Source: Azospirillum brasilense
GTDB taxonomy: Bacteria; Pseudomonadota; Alphaproteobacteria; Azospirillales; Azospirillaceae
Direction: 5' to 3'
DNA: 64,000 bases
Assembly (NCBI RefSeq): GCF_003349955.1
Contig: NZ_QLKQ01000012.1
Location: 1 to 64,000 of the forward strand
Part shown: in pieces, positions 47,121 through 56,563 of the stretch
Position numbering within the stretch: position 1 is the first letter of the stretch
Layout: every line of letters starts with the position of its first letter
Translations under genes and position numbers: made by a program
The notes under the pieces: generated by a model
Told to the model about the DNA's origin: nothing
The model's database searches: none
Seen by the model: the letters and a program-made list of their open reading frames with translations, nothing else

Positions 47121-48098
47121 ATGCTCGATCAGCGGACAAGCGCGTTTCTTGAAGACTTCCTGGCGAAGCCCGGCGGCGATCCCGAGCGGCTCGACCGCTT
47201 CCTGCTGCACGGTCCCTACCGCGGCCGGCGCGGCGGCCGGCCCCGGCTGAAGCTGGCCTTCCACGACTTCTGGCCGGAATTCGACACGGGCACCAATTTC
47301 TTCATCGAGATCCTGTCCAGCCGTTTCGACCTGTCGGTGGTCGAGGACGACAGCGACCTCGCCATCGTGTCGGTCTTCGGCGGGCGGCACCGCGAGGCGC
47401 GCAGCCGCCGCACCCTGTTCTTCACCGGGGAAAACGTCCGTCCGCCGCTGGATGGCTTCGACATGGCGGTGTCCTTCGACCGCCTCGACGACCCGCGCCA
47501 TTACCGCCTGCCGCTCTACGTCATGCACGCCTACGAACACATGCGGGAAGGGGCGGTGCCGCATTTCTGCTCCCCCGTGCTGCCGCCGGTGCCGCCGACG
47601 CGGGCGGCCTTCGCGGAGCGCGGCTTCTGCGCCTTCCTCTACAAGAACCCGAACGGGGAGCGCCGCAACCGCTTCTTCCCGGCGCTGGACGGGCGGCGAC
47701 GCGTCGATTCGGTGGGCTGGCACCTGAACAACACCGGCAGCGTCGTCAAGATGGGCTGGCTGTCCAAAATCCGCGTCTTCGAACGCTACCGCTTCGCCTT
47801 CGCCTTCGAGAACGCCAGCCACCCCGGCTATTTGACGGAGAAGATTTTGGACGTTTTCCAGGCCGGGGCGGTGCCGCTCTATTGGGGCGATCCTGACCTG
47901 GAGCGCGAGGTGGCGGCGGGCAGCTTCATCGACGTCTCGCGCTTCGCCACGGACGAGGAAGCGGTGGATCACATCCTGGCGGTGGACGACGATTACGACG
48001 CCTATTGCGCCCACCGCGCCGTGGCGCCCTTCCTGGGGACGGAGGAGTTTTATTTCGACGCCTACCGCCTCGCCGACTGGATCGAGAGCCGGTTGTAA
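47121..48098 (+). CDS. Glycosyltransferase family 10 (alpha-1,3-fucosyltransferase-like)
   Basis: A 325-residue protein with the GT10 C-terminal region: FAFENASHPGYLTEKILDVF then GAVPLYWGDP, which includes the conserved donor-binding Glu and Lys. The N-terminal domain has FFTGENVRPP, a usual GT10 segment. Family members transfer fucose from GDP-fucose to GlcNAc of LacNAc-type glycans or to O-antigen. There is no signal peptide. The start at 47121 has a weak GGCAGG. It heads an operon-like run of four transferase genes after tRNA-Phe. Confidence 0.88.
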   Translation: MLDQRTSAFLEDFLAKPGGDPERLDRFLLHGPYRGRRGGRPRLKLAFHDFWPEFDTGTNFFIEILSSRFDLSVVEDDSDLAIVSVFGGRHREARSRRTLFFTGENVRPPLDGFDMAVSFDRLDDPRHYRLPLYVMHAYEHMREGAVPHFCSPVLPPVPPTRAAFAERGFCAFLYKNPNGERRNRFFPALDGRRRVDSVGWHLNNTGSVVKMGWLSKIRVFERYRFAFAFENASHPGYLTEKILDVFQAGAVPLYWGDPDLEREVAAGSFIDVSRFATDEEAVDHILAVDDDYDAYCAHRAVAPFLGTEEFYFDAYRLADWIESRL

Positions 48099-48122
48099 GA
48101 GCCGGGAGGGGAGGGGGAGGCG

Positions 48123-48845
48123 ATGGCGCGGGTGTTGCTGAATTACGCGGACGGGGCCTTTCTGGCGGCGCAGAAGCGCAACGCCCGCAGCGGGATGGAG
48201 GTCGGAGGTTTCGACTCCGTGGCCATGCTGGGGCGAAGCCACATCGACCCGGCCTTCGTCGAGCGCAACCGCTTCATCCTCGACCAGCCGCGCGGCGCGG
48301 GCTATTGGCTGTGGAAGCCCTGGGCCATCTGGACCTTGCTGCGCAACCATCTGAAGGACGGCGACGTGCTGTTCTACTGTGACAGCGGCGCCCATTTCGT
48401 GCACCGCGCCGACCCGGTGATCGACCTGTGCCGGGAGCGGCGCGACCTGCCCATCCTGCTGTTCACGCTGCAGGACGAATTCAAGAACCGTGGCTGGACC
48501 AAGCGCGACTGCTTCCATTTCATGCGGTTGGACCGGCCGGAATACACCGACGCCACCCAGATCCTGGCGAGTTTCATCGTCTGCGAACGGACGCCGGAAA
48601 CCATCGCCTTCGTCTCCGAATGGCTGCGCTTCGCCCAGGACGAGCGCATCCTCACCGACGCGCCGAACGAGTGCGGCAAGCCCGACTACCCGGAATTCCG
48701 CGACCACCGGCACGACCAGAGCATCCTCAGCCTGCTGGCCCGCCGCCGTGGGGTGAGCACGATCCCCGACATCTCGCAATGGGGCGATGATCGGCGTCCG
48801 CCGGAGATCCCGCGCATCCTGCTGCACACCCGCCAGCGGGACTGA
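48123..48845 (+). CDS. Putative glycosyltransferase, family not recognised
   Basis: A 240-residue soluble protein with the segments GAGYWLWKPWAIW and GDVLFYCDSGAHFVH, a pattern I associate with nucleotide-sugar transferases resembling the DxD-bearing GT-A enzymes. I cannot assign a CAZy family. A strong GGAGG-rich ribosome-binding site precedes the start. It is 24 bases from the GT10 gene and 8 bases from the TPR-transferase gene. Confidence 0.72.
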   Translation: MARVLLNYADGAFLAAQKRNARSGMEVGGFDSVAMLGRSHIDPAFVERNRFILDQPRGAGYWLWKPWAIWTLLRNHLKDGDVLFYCDSGAHFVHRADPVIDLCRERRDLPILLFTLQDEFKNRGWTKRDCFHFMRLDRPEYTDATQILASFIVCERTPETIAFVSEWLRFAQDERILTDAPNECGKPDYPEFRDHRHDQSILSLLARRRGVSTIPDISQWGDDRRPPEIPRILLHTRQRD

Positions 48846-48853
48846 GAGGGCCC

Positions 48854-51340
48854 ATGGACCAATCCGAGACCGCCGAACGGGCCGCCGCGCTGCACCGGCA
48901 GGCCGTCGCCGCCCAGCGCGAGGGCCGCGTCCGCGACGCCGTGGCGCTGTTCCAGCAGGCGCTGGCGCTGCGCAAGGACGTGGAGACCTACCTGGATTTC
49001 GGCGGCCTGCTGGCCGGGTTGTCGCAATGGGGGCCGGCGGGGGCGGTCTATGCGGCGGCGCTGAAGCTGGCGCCCGCCTCCCCCGACGCCCATTACGGGG
49101 TGGCGCTGTCCCTCCACGCCCAAGGGCGCCCGGCGCAGGCCGAGCCGCATTACCGGACCGTCCTGGCGGCCTGCCCCGGGCTGGGCGAGGTGTGGAACAA
49201 TCTGGGCGTGGCGCTTCAGGACCAGGACCGCCCGGCCGAGGCCGAAACCGCCTACCGCGAGGCCCTGCGCGACCGGCCGCAGGACGCCGGCACCTGGAAG
49301 AATCTGGCGGTCGCGCTGGAGGCTCTGGGCCGGACCGGCGAGGCCGAAACCGCCTACCGGGAGGCGCTGTCGCGCCATCCGGAACATGGGGTGTCCTTGA
49401 ACAACCTCGGCGTTCTCGTCCTGGCGGCCGGTCGCGTGGACGAGGCGGGGCGGATCGGCCGCCGCATGGCGGCGCTGAACCCGGCGGACCGGCACGGTTG
49501 GATGCTGCTGGGCAACGCCGCCCACGCGGCCGGCCGCTGGGCCGCAGCGGTGCGGGCGAACGCGGTGGCGGTGCGGCTGGCGCCGGACGATGCCATCCTG
49601 CGCCACAACCTCGCCAACGCGCTCGCCGCCGCCGGACGGCGGCAGGAGGCGGTGGCGGAGTACCGGGCGGTTCTCGGGCTTCGGCCCGACATCCCGGCGG
49701 CGGCGGTCAGTCTGGCGGCGGAACTGCTCGGCCTGCACGACCTGCCCGGTGCCCAGGCGGTGCTGCGCGGCGCGCTCGGGCAGCATCCGGATCATGGCCC
49801 GGCGTGGCGGATTCTCGGCCGGACGCTGGCCGGGGCCTTGCGGCCGGACGCCGCGCTCCACGCGTTGCGCCGGACGGTGGCCCTCGATCCCGGCGACCAG
49901 GCGGGATGGGAGGATCTGGCCGCCGCCGCGATCCTGGCCGACCGGATCGCGCCGTCCATCGAGGCCCTTCGCCGCGTCCGCCGGCTCGCCCCCGCCTACA
50001 ACCCGGCGCTGGCGCAGCTGGTGCAGCAGCAAAGGCACGCCTGCGACTGGCGTGACCTGCCGGCGCTGGAAAGCGACCTGATCGGCCGGCTGCGCGCCGG
50101 GGCGCTGGGCGTGCCGCCCTTCGGCCTGCTGGCGGTGGACACGACCCTGGCGGACCAGCGGGCGGCGGCGGAGCGCTGGGCGCGGCAGAAGGCGCACGGT
50201 GTGCCGGCGGTGGCGCGTTCCGCCGTTCCCGGAGATGGTCGCATGCGCATCGGCTACCTCTCCGCCGACTTCCACGAGCACGCCACGGCCTATCTGATGG
50301 CGGAGCTTCTGGAGCGGCACGACCGGACGCGCTTCGCCGTGACCGCCTATTCCACCGGCATCGACGACGGCAGCGCGATGCGCCGCCGCCTGACCGCGGC
50401 GGTGGAACGCTTCGTCGATCTGCGCGACCGCTCCGACCTGGACGCCGCGCGGGCCATCGCCGCCGACGGCATCGACATCCTGGTGGACCTGAAGGGCTAC
50501 ACGGCCTTCGCCCGCACGCCGATCCTGGCGGCGCGGCCCGCCCCGGTGCAGGTGAACTGGCTGGGCTATCCCGGCACCATGGGGGCGGACTTCATCGACG
50601 TCATCCTGGCCGACGCGGCGACCATCCCGCCGGGCGAGGAGGGCTTTTACAGCGAGGCGGTGGTGCGGCTTCCCCACTGCTACCAGCCCAACGACCGCCA
50701 CCGCGCCATCGCGGAGCGCACCCCGTCGCGCGCCGATTGCGGGTTGCCGGAGGACGGCTTCGTCTTCTGCTGCTTCAACAGCCCCTACAAGCTGACGCCC
50801 GCCGTATTCGACGTCTGGGCGCGGCTGTTGCGCGCCGTTCCGGGGAGTGTGCTGTGGCTCTACGCCGGCAACCCGCTGGTGGTCGGCAACCTGCGGCGCG
50901 AGGCGGCGGCCCGCGGGGTGGCGCCGGACCGTCTCGTCTTCGCGTCGCCGCGCCCGCTGGCGGAGCATCTGGCGCGCCACCGGCTGGCCGGCCTGTTCCT
51001 CGACACGCTGCCCTACAACGCCCACACCACGGCCAGCGACGCGCTGTGGGCCGGGCTTCCGGTGGTGACCTGCCGGGGCGGGATCTTCGCCGGGCGCGTG
51101 GCGGCCAGCCTGCTCGACACGGTGGGACTGCCGGACCTGATCACCGATTCGCTGAAGGCCTACGAGGCGCTGGCCCTCGACCTCGCTTGCGATCCGGCAC
51201 GGCTGGCCGGGCTGAAGGCGCGGTTGGCGGCGGCGCGGACGGCCAGCCCGCTGTTCGACGGCGACCGCTTCGCCCGCGATCTGGAGGGCGCCTATCGCGC
51301 GATCTGGCAACGATTCACAGCGGCGGGAGACCCGCGATGA
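48854..51340 (+). CDS. TPR-repeat O-GlcNAc transferase-like protein (GT41)
   Basis: An 828-residue protein with N-terminal TPR repeats (about residues 10-370, for example LGEVWNNLGVALQDQDRPAEA) and a C-terminal GT41 catalytic region. Signature segments are MRIGYLSADFHEHATAYL, VQVNWLGYPGTMGADFID, the FCCFNSPYKLTP loop, GLFLDTLPYNAHTTASDALWAGLPVVT. GT41 enzymes transfer GlcNAc or other sugars to Ser/Thr of proteins, the TPRs choosing the target. It overlaps the next gene by 4 bases (ATGA). The flanking GT7 and GT10 genes suggest extension of its product. Confidence 0.9.
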   Translation: MDQSETAERAAALHRQAVAAQREGRVRDAVALFQQALALRKDVETYLDFGGLLAGLSQWGPAGAVYAAALKLAPASPDAHYGVALSLHAQGRPAQAEPHYRTVLAACPGLGEVWNNLGVALQDQDRPAEAETAYREALRDRPQDAGTWKNLAVALEALGRTGEAETAYREALSRHPEHGVSLNNLGVLVLAAGRVDEAGRIGRRMAALNPADRHGWMLLGNAAHAAGRWAAAVRANAVAVRLAPDDAILRHNLANALAAAGRRQEAVAEYRAVLGLRPDIPAAAVSLAAELLGLHDLPGAQAVLRGALGQHPDHGPAWRILGRTLAGALRPDAALHALRRTVALDPGDQAGWEDLAAAAILADRIAPSIEALRRVRRLAPAYNPALAQLVQQQRHACDWRDLPALESDLIGRLRAGALGVPPFGLLAVDTTLADQRAAAERWARQKAHGVPAVARSAVPGDGRMRIGYLSADFHEHATAYLMAELLERHDRTRFAVTAYSTGIDDGSAMRRRLTAAVERFVDLRDRSDLDAARAIAADGIDILVDLKGYTAFARTPILAARPAPVQVNWLGYPGTMGADFIDVILADAATIPPGEEGFYSEAVVRLPHCYQPNDRHRAIAERTPSRADCGLPEDGFVFCCFNSPYKLTPAVFDVWARLLRAVPGSVLWLYAGNPLVVGNLRREAAARGVAPDRLVFASPRPLAEHLARHRLAGLFLDTLPYNAHTTASDALWAGLPVVTCRGGIFAGRVAASLLDTVGLPDLITDSLKAYEALALDLACDPARLAGLKARLAAARTASPLFDGDRFARDLEGAYRAIWQRFTAAGDPR

Positions 51341-52122
51341 CGACCACGGACCGGCGGCTTCACATCGTCGTGCCCTACCGCGACCGCGCGGCGCATCTGC
51401 GGGAGTTCGTGCCGCGGGTCGGCGCTTACTTCGCAACGCTCGCCGAGCCCATCGACTACCGCGTCACCATCGTCGAGCAGGAGGCCGGGCTGCCCTTCAA
51501 CCGGGGCGCCATCAAGAATGTTGGCTTCCTGCTGGGCGAGGCGGAGAGCGGCTACACCTGCCTGCACGACATCGACTATCTGCCCGTCGACGCCGATTAC
51601 TCCTGGGTCGACCGTCCGACCCCCATCCTGTCCTTCGGGGCGGAGCAGCGGCCGGTGGCGCCCGGCCGCTCCGACCAGACGGTGACCACCGACCTGGAGA
51701 GCACGATGGGCGGCGTCCTGCTGATGCCCAACGACGTGTTCCGGCGGATCGACGGCTATTCCAACGCCTATTGGGGCTGGGGCTACGAGGATTTCGACCT
51801 GTCGCTGCGCATCCGCTCCCGCCGCATCCCGACCGCGCGGCGGCCCGGCCGGTTCGAGCCGCTGGACCACGACAACGAGGGGTTCAACCCCGACGCCTCG
51901 GCCTCGCCCATCGCGCGGGTCAACAAGCGGGTGTTCCAGGCGAACTGGGCCGGCGGGACGATCCCGGAGGAGGACGGCCTGTCCAGCCTGTCCTTCGAGA
52001 TGCTCGACCGCCGCCCCTGCGACGGCGCGCCTCCCGGCGCCGAGGGGCGATGGGAGATCGTGCGCGTCCGCCTGACCATGGCGCCGCTGCCCGGCCAGCT
52101 GGCGGCCTTCCGGGCGCGCTGA
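51337..52122 (+). CDS. Glycosyltransferase family 7-like (beta-1,4-galactosyltransferase-related)
   Basis: A 261-residue protein with GT7 hallmarks: HIVVPYRDRAAHL near the N terminus, FNRGAIKNVGF, HDIDYLP (metal-binding), GGVLLMPNDVFRRIDGYSN and YWGWGYEDFDL. Animal family members add galactose or GalNAc beta-1,4 to GlcNAc. A prokaryotic version next to a GT41 enzyme is notable. There is no membrane anchor, so it acts in the cytoplasm. The start overlaps the GT41 stop. Confidence 0.88.
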   Translation: MTTTDRRLHIVVPYRDRAAHLREFVPRVGAYFATLAEPIDYRVTIVEQEAGLPFNRGAIKNVGFLLGEAESGYTCLHDIDYLPVDADYSWVDRPTPILSFGAEQRPVAPGRSDQTVTTDLESTMGGVLLMPNDVFRRIDGYSNAYWGWGYEDFDLSLRIRSRRIPTARRPGRFEPLDHDNEGFNPDASASPIARVNKRVFQANWAGGTIPEEDGLSSLSFEMLDRRPCDGAPPGAEGRWEIVRVRLTMAPLPGQLAAFRAR

Positions 52123-52247
52123 AGCTGTTACCTTTCGGGACACCGGCGCATCTGCGGGAAGACACCGGCGCGCTCGGATGCGTATAGTGCGCCGCTCGCG
52201 GCGGCTCTTGGCCCGCAGGACGAACACCCGCGAAACGACGAAGCGGA

Positions 52248-53333
52248 ATGGACATGACCAGCCACGAAGACGTCTTCGACGCGCCGGAGACGCGGCAGCC
52301 GACCATCCTGGCGGTGTACAATCAGAAGGGCGGCGTCGGCAAGACGACCACCTCCGTGAACCTCGCCCTGGCGCTCGCCGCGCTGGGCAAGAGCGTCGTC
52401 CTGATCGACTTCGACCCGCAGAGCAGCGCCACCAGCAACTTCCTGCTGCGGGAGAAGGCGCGCGTCGGCATCAACGACCTGCTGAGCCAGGACACCTTCG
52501 TAGAGGACGCCATCACCCCGACCAGCTTCGACGGGCTGTCGATGATCGTCGGGGCGCGCAAGCTCTATTCGCTGGAACACGCGCTGGACGCCCGCGGCGG
52601 CTCGCAGCGCGGCCTGCGCAAGGCGCTGCACTTCTCGCGCAACCCGCCGGATTACGTGGTGATCGACTGCCCGCCGGCGCTCGGCCATCTGGCGGCGGGT
52701 GCGCTGGCGGCGTCGGACCGGCTGGTGCTTCCGGTCTTTCCGGGGCGCTACGCGCTGGACGGGCTGAAGCGCACCCTGTCGGTGGTCGAGCACATCCAGA
52801 AGGGCATGAACCCCAACCTGTCGGTGGCCGGCATCCTGATGCTGTCGATCACCAACGACGAGGTCGGGCGCGAATCGCTGACCCTGCTGCGCTCCGAGTT
52901 CCCGGAGCTGATGTTCCGCACGGCGATCCCCTACGACGTGGACGTGGTGAAGGCGACCTACCGCCGGATGCCCGCCGCGATCTTCAGCCCGGAGGGGCGG
53001 ACGACCACGCGCTTCCTGGCGCTGGGCTGGGAGATCGTCCACGGCCGCGGCTCCTCCCCGACCGACGAGCAGCTGAAGCCGGCGCAGGACCGCATCCGTG
53101 CGTGGCACGCCGACACCGATTCCTCCTACACCGCCCGCCGCGCGGCGGCACCCGACGAGGGCGACGAGTCCACGGGTGGCGGCAACGGACGCAGCGCTGG
53201 GGCCGAGGCGCCGAAGGGCGGCGGCGGCCGGGCGCTGGTCGCGGCGGCGGTCGGGCTGATCGTCGGCTTCGCCCTGGGCGCGCTGTTCGGCCAACCGCTC
53301 CTGGGCGGCGTGCTGGCCGGCCTGGGGGGCTGA
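52248..53333 (+). CDS. ParA-family ATPase with C-terminal hydrophobic tail
   Basis: A 361-residue ParA/MinD-like ATPase. The deviant Walker A KGGVGKTT is at residues 27-34, IDFDPQSS at about 53-60, and IDCPPALG and the ParA-type segment LPVFPGRYALDGLKRT follow. The domain ends near residue 270, then comes an acidic and Gly-rich linker and a hydrophobic stretch at about 329-348 (ALVAAAVGLIVGFALGALFG), unlike ordinary ParA. No ParB gene or parS-like site is next to it. The ATPase may position a cargo at the membrane. A Met two codons downstream is an alternative start. Confidence 0.87.
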   Translation: MDMTSHEDVFDAPETRQPTILAVYNQKGGVGKTTTSVNLALALAALGKSVVLIDFDPQSSATSNFLLREKARVGINDLLSQDTFVEDAITPTSFDGLSMIVGARKLYSLEHALDARGGSQRGLRKALHFSRNPPDYVVIDCPPALGHLAAGALAASDRLVLPVFPGRYALDGLKRTLSVVEHIQKGMNPNLSVAGILMLSITNDEVGRESLTLLRSEFPELMFRTAIPYDVDVVKATYRRMPAAIFSPEGRTTTRFLALGWEIVHGRGSSPTDEQLKPAQDRIRAWHADTDSSYTARRAAAPDEGDESTGGGNGRSAGAEAPKGGGGRALVAAAVGLIVGFALGALFGQPLLGGVLAGLGG

Positions 53334-53373
53334 CCAAGTTCATCGTCTGTGCGCGACGCCCAGGACAAGCAAG

Positions 53374-53513
53374 CAAGATTCGACACGGATTTCACGGATT
53401 CAGACACGGATTACGCGGATTTTTTTCAATCCGAGGCCACGCTCCGCAAATTGCACCGAGCCGAAGGACTCCGTGAAATCCGGTTCAATCCGTGAAATCC
53501 GTGTCGAATCTTG
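53374..53513. repeat. Inverted repeat with internal direct repeats
   Basis: Arms of about 28 bases (53374-53401 and 53486-53513, starting CAAGATTCGACACGGATTTC) are almost exact reverse complements, separated by about 84 bases. The left half also contains the direct repeat GACACGGATT twice, and the right half has CCGTGAAATCC-type copies. A run of seven T at about 53422-53428 follows the left part. It lies between ParA and the Lrp gene (convergent) and could terminate both. Confidence 0.85.
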
Positions 53514-53543
53514 TCTGCCAACGGAGCGACGCGGCTCCAACGC

Positions 53544-53972
53544 CTACAGCACCGCCTTGCGGGCGGAGAGCAAAATGCTGGTCTCGGTGGAGGCGATGCC
53601 GGCGACTTGCCGGACGCGGCGCAGCGTGTCGTCGAAGGCCTCCAGCGACTCCGTTTCGATTTCAGCGACGACGTCCCAGCGCCCGTTGGTGGTGTAGACC
53701 GTCCGCACCTCCGGAAAGCCGTGCAGGCGGGCGATGACCGTCTCGGCGGCGCGTCCCTCGACCTCGATCATCGTGATGGCCCGGACCATGGCGGGCCGCA
53801 GATCCTTGCGCAGCAGCACCGTGAAGCCGGCGATGACCCCGCTTTCGACCAGACGGTCGATGCGGGCGCGCACGGTCGCGCGCGACACCTTCAGCGCGGC
53901 GGCGAGGCCGGCGACGGGCTGGCGCGCGTCGGCGCGCAGCAGGGCCAGCAGGCGGTGGTCCAGGTCATCCAT
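53544..53972 (-). CDS. Lrp/AsnC-family transcriptional regulator
   Basis: A 142-residue regulator. The N-terminal winged helix includes LDHRLLALLRADARQPVAGLAAAL and KVSRATVRARIDRL; the C-terminal RAM domain follows (MIEVEGRAAETVIARL to TETSILLSARKAVL). It is transcribed away from the arginase gene across 128 bp, the usual arrangement for a local regulator of arginine or ornithine use. The start at 53972 begins at the conserved core. The effector could be arginine or ornithine; that is inference. Confidence 0.9.
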   Translation of the reverse strand: MDDLDHRLLALLRADARQPVAGLAAALKVSRATVRARIDRLVESGVIAGFTVLLRKDLRPAMVRAITMIEVEGRAAETVIARLHGFPEVRTVYTTNGRWDVVAEIETESLEAFDDTLRRVRQVAGIASTETSILLSARKAVL

Positions 53973-54100
53973 GCCAAAATGATAAGCCGGGCTTGGCAAA
54001 CTGTCAAAAACGCCGCCGTTTGTTGGCACTTTTCCGTCTTTCTGCCGCCGGTGCCGCCCCCGATAGTCATGGGAGGCACGATCGCACAGAGAGGGGCGGC
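53973..54100. promoter_or_regulatory. Divergent promoter region of Lrp and arginase genes
   Basis: An imperfect palindrome CAAAAACGCCGCCGTTTGTT lies at about 54005-54024 (continuing to a G at 54025), and TTGGCA occurs twice (53993, 54022). Both are candidates for an Lrp binding site. GAGGGG just before 54101 is the ribosome-binding site of the arginase gene. Confidence 0.4.
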
Positions 54101-55066
54101 ATGGCGTCGGCGGATCGGGACGATCAGCGCTTCGTGGAGATCATCGGCGTTCCCATCGAGGCGGGGGCCGGCCATCCCGGCGCCCTGATGGGGCCGGCGG
54201 CGCTGCGCACGGCGGGGCTGGTCCGCGCCCTGCGCGAGCTGGGGCACGAGGTCCGCGACCTTGGGGACCTGACGCCCGGCCCCTGGGGCGAGGACGACGC
54301 CGCCACGGCCCGTCTGGCGGAGATCACCGCCTGGTCGCGGGCGCTGGCCGACCGCTCCTACGCCATGATGCAGGCGGGCGGGGTGCCGGTCTTCCTGGGC
54401 GGCGACCACAGCCTGTCCATGGGCTCGGTCACCGGGGTGGCCCGCCACTGCCGGGAGACGGGCACGCCGCTGTTCGTGCTGTGGCTGGACGCCCACGGCG
54501 ACTTCAACACCCCCCACACCTCGCCGTCCGGCAACAGGCACGGGATGCCGGTGGCCCTGCTGTGCGGGGAGGACGGCTTCGACGACGTCTTCCCGCCGGA
54601 GCAGCGCGCCACCGTGAACCCGGCGCACGTCCATCTGTTCGGCATCCGCTCCCTCGACCCCGGCGAGCGGCGCCTGCTGCGCGCCCGCGGGGTGGATGTG
54701 GTGGACATGCGGCTGATCGACGAGCACGGGGTCGGTGTCCACATGCGCCGCATCATCGAGCGGGTGCGGCAGGCCGGCGGCCATCTGCATGTCAGCCTGG
54801 ACGTGGACTTCCTCGACCCCGCCATTGCGCCGGCGGTGGGAACGGCGGTGCTGGGCGGGGCGACTTACCGCGAGGCGCACCTGATCATGGAGATGCTGCA
54901 CGACGCGGGCGTCGTCGGCTCGCTGGACGTGGTGGAGCTGAACCCCTTTCTCGACGAGCGGGGCAAGAGCGCGCTGCTGCTGGTCGATCTGGTGGCCAGC
55001 CTGTTCGGGCGTCGCATCATCGACCCCGCCGTCACCCAGTCGCAGATCGGCGGCCAAGCCGTCTGA
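54101..55066 (+). CDS. rocF: Arginase
   Basis: A 321-residue ureohydrolase. Manganese-binding motifs are intact: [10 protein letters not shown], the DAHGDFNTP loop, and SLDVDFLDP. It converts arginine to ornithine and urea. The [13 protein letters not shown] segment is typical of arginase rather than agmatinase. The start at 54101 is preferred because GAGGGGCGGC precedes it. It is followed 28 bases later by rocD. Confidence 0.92.
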   Translation: MASADRDDQRFVEIIGVPIEAGAGHPGALMGPAALRTAGLVRALRELGHEVRDLGDLTPGPWGEDDAATARLAEITAWSRALADRSYAMMQAGGVPVFLGGDHSLSMGSVTGVARHCRETGTPLFVLWLDAHGDFNTPHTSPSGNRHGMPVALLCGEDGFDDVFPPEQRATVNPAHVHLFGIRSLDPGERRLLRARGVDVVDMRLIDEHGVGVHMRRIIERVRQAGGHLHVSLDVDFLDPAIAPAVGTAVLGGATYREAHLIMEMLHDAGVVGSLDVVELNPFLDERGKSALLLVDLVASLFGRRIIDPAVTQSQIGGQAV

Positions 55067-55094
55067 ACAAGAAACCCAGACCGGAGAGAACGCC

Positions 55095-56312
<1,218 letters not shown>

Positions 56313-56347
56313 AAGGCCAGGGCATGGCATTCAGCCCTTTATTTTTA

Positions 56348-56467
56348 ACCCTCTCCCCTCTGGGGAGAGGGTGGCCCGGAGGGCCGGTGAGGGGGTTGCG
56401 CATTTGCCGGACGGTCCGCCACGCGCACCCCCCTCACCCTAAACCCTCTCCCCAGGGGGGAGAGGGG
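56348..56467. repeat. Intergenic inverted-repeat element, copy 4
   Basis: Same family and orientation as 6806-6924 and 28505-28623, with a more diverged centre. It lies between rocD and the AstE-like gene, which may break or weaken their co-transcription. Confidence 0.85.
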
Positions 56468-56563
56468 ATTTTAACGAACAGCCCAGCGCAAAAGGCGCTT
56501 GCGGCCCGCCCCGGCCTTCGCCACGGTGGGGCGGGCTTTCCATCCATCCAACAGCGATCCGCC

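Noticed and set aside
46879-52122. A prophage or integrative island using tRNA-Phe as attachment site
   Set aside because: There is no integrase, and I found no second copy of the tRNA 3' end in the following region.
52248-53333. A plasmid or chromosome partition locus and origin
   Set aside because: There is a ParA-type gene but no ParB gene, parS-like site or dnaA/rep gene nearby.
53374-53513. Ends of an insertion sequence
   Set aside because: The arms enclose only about 84 bp with no transposase frame. It could at most be a non-autonomous element.
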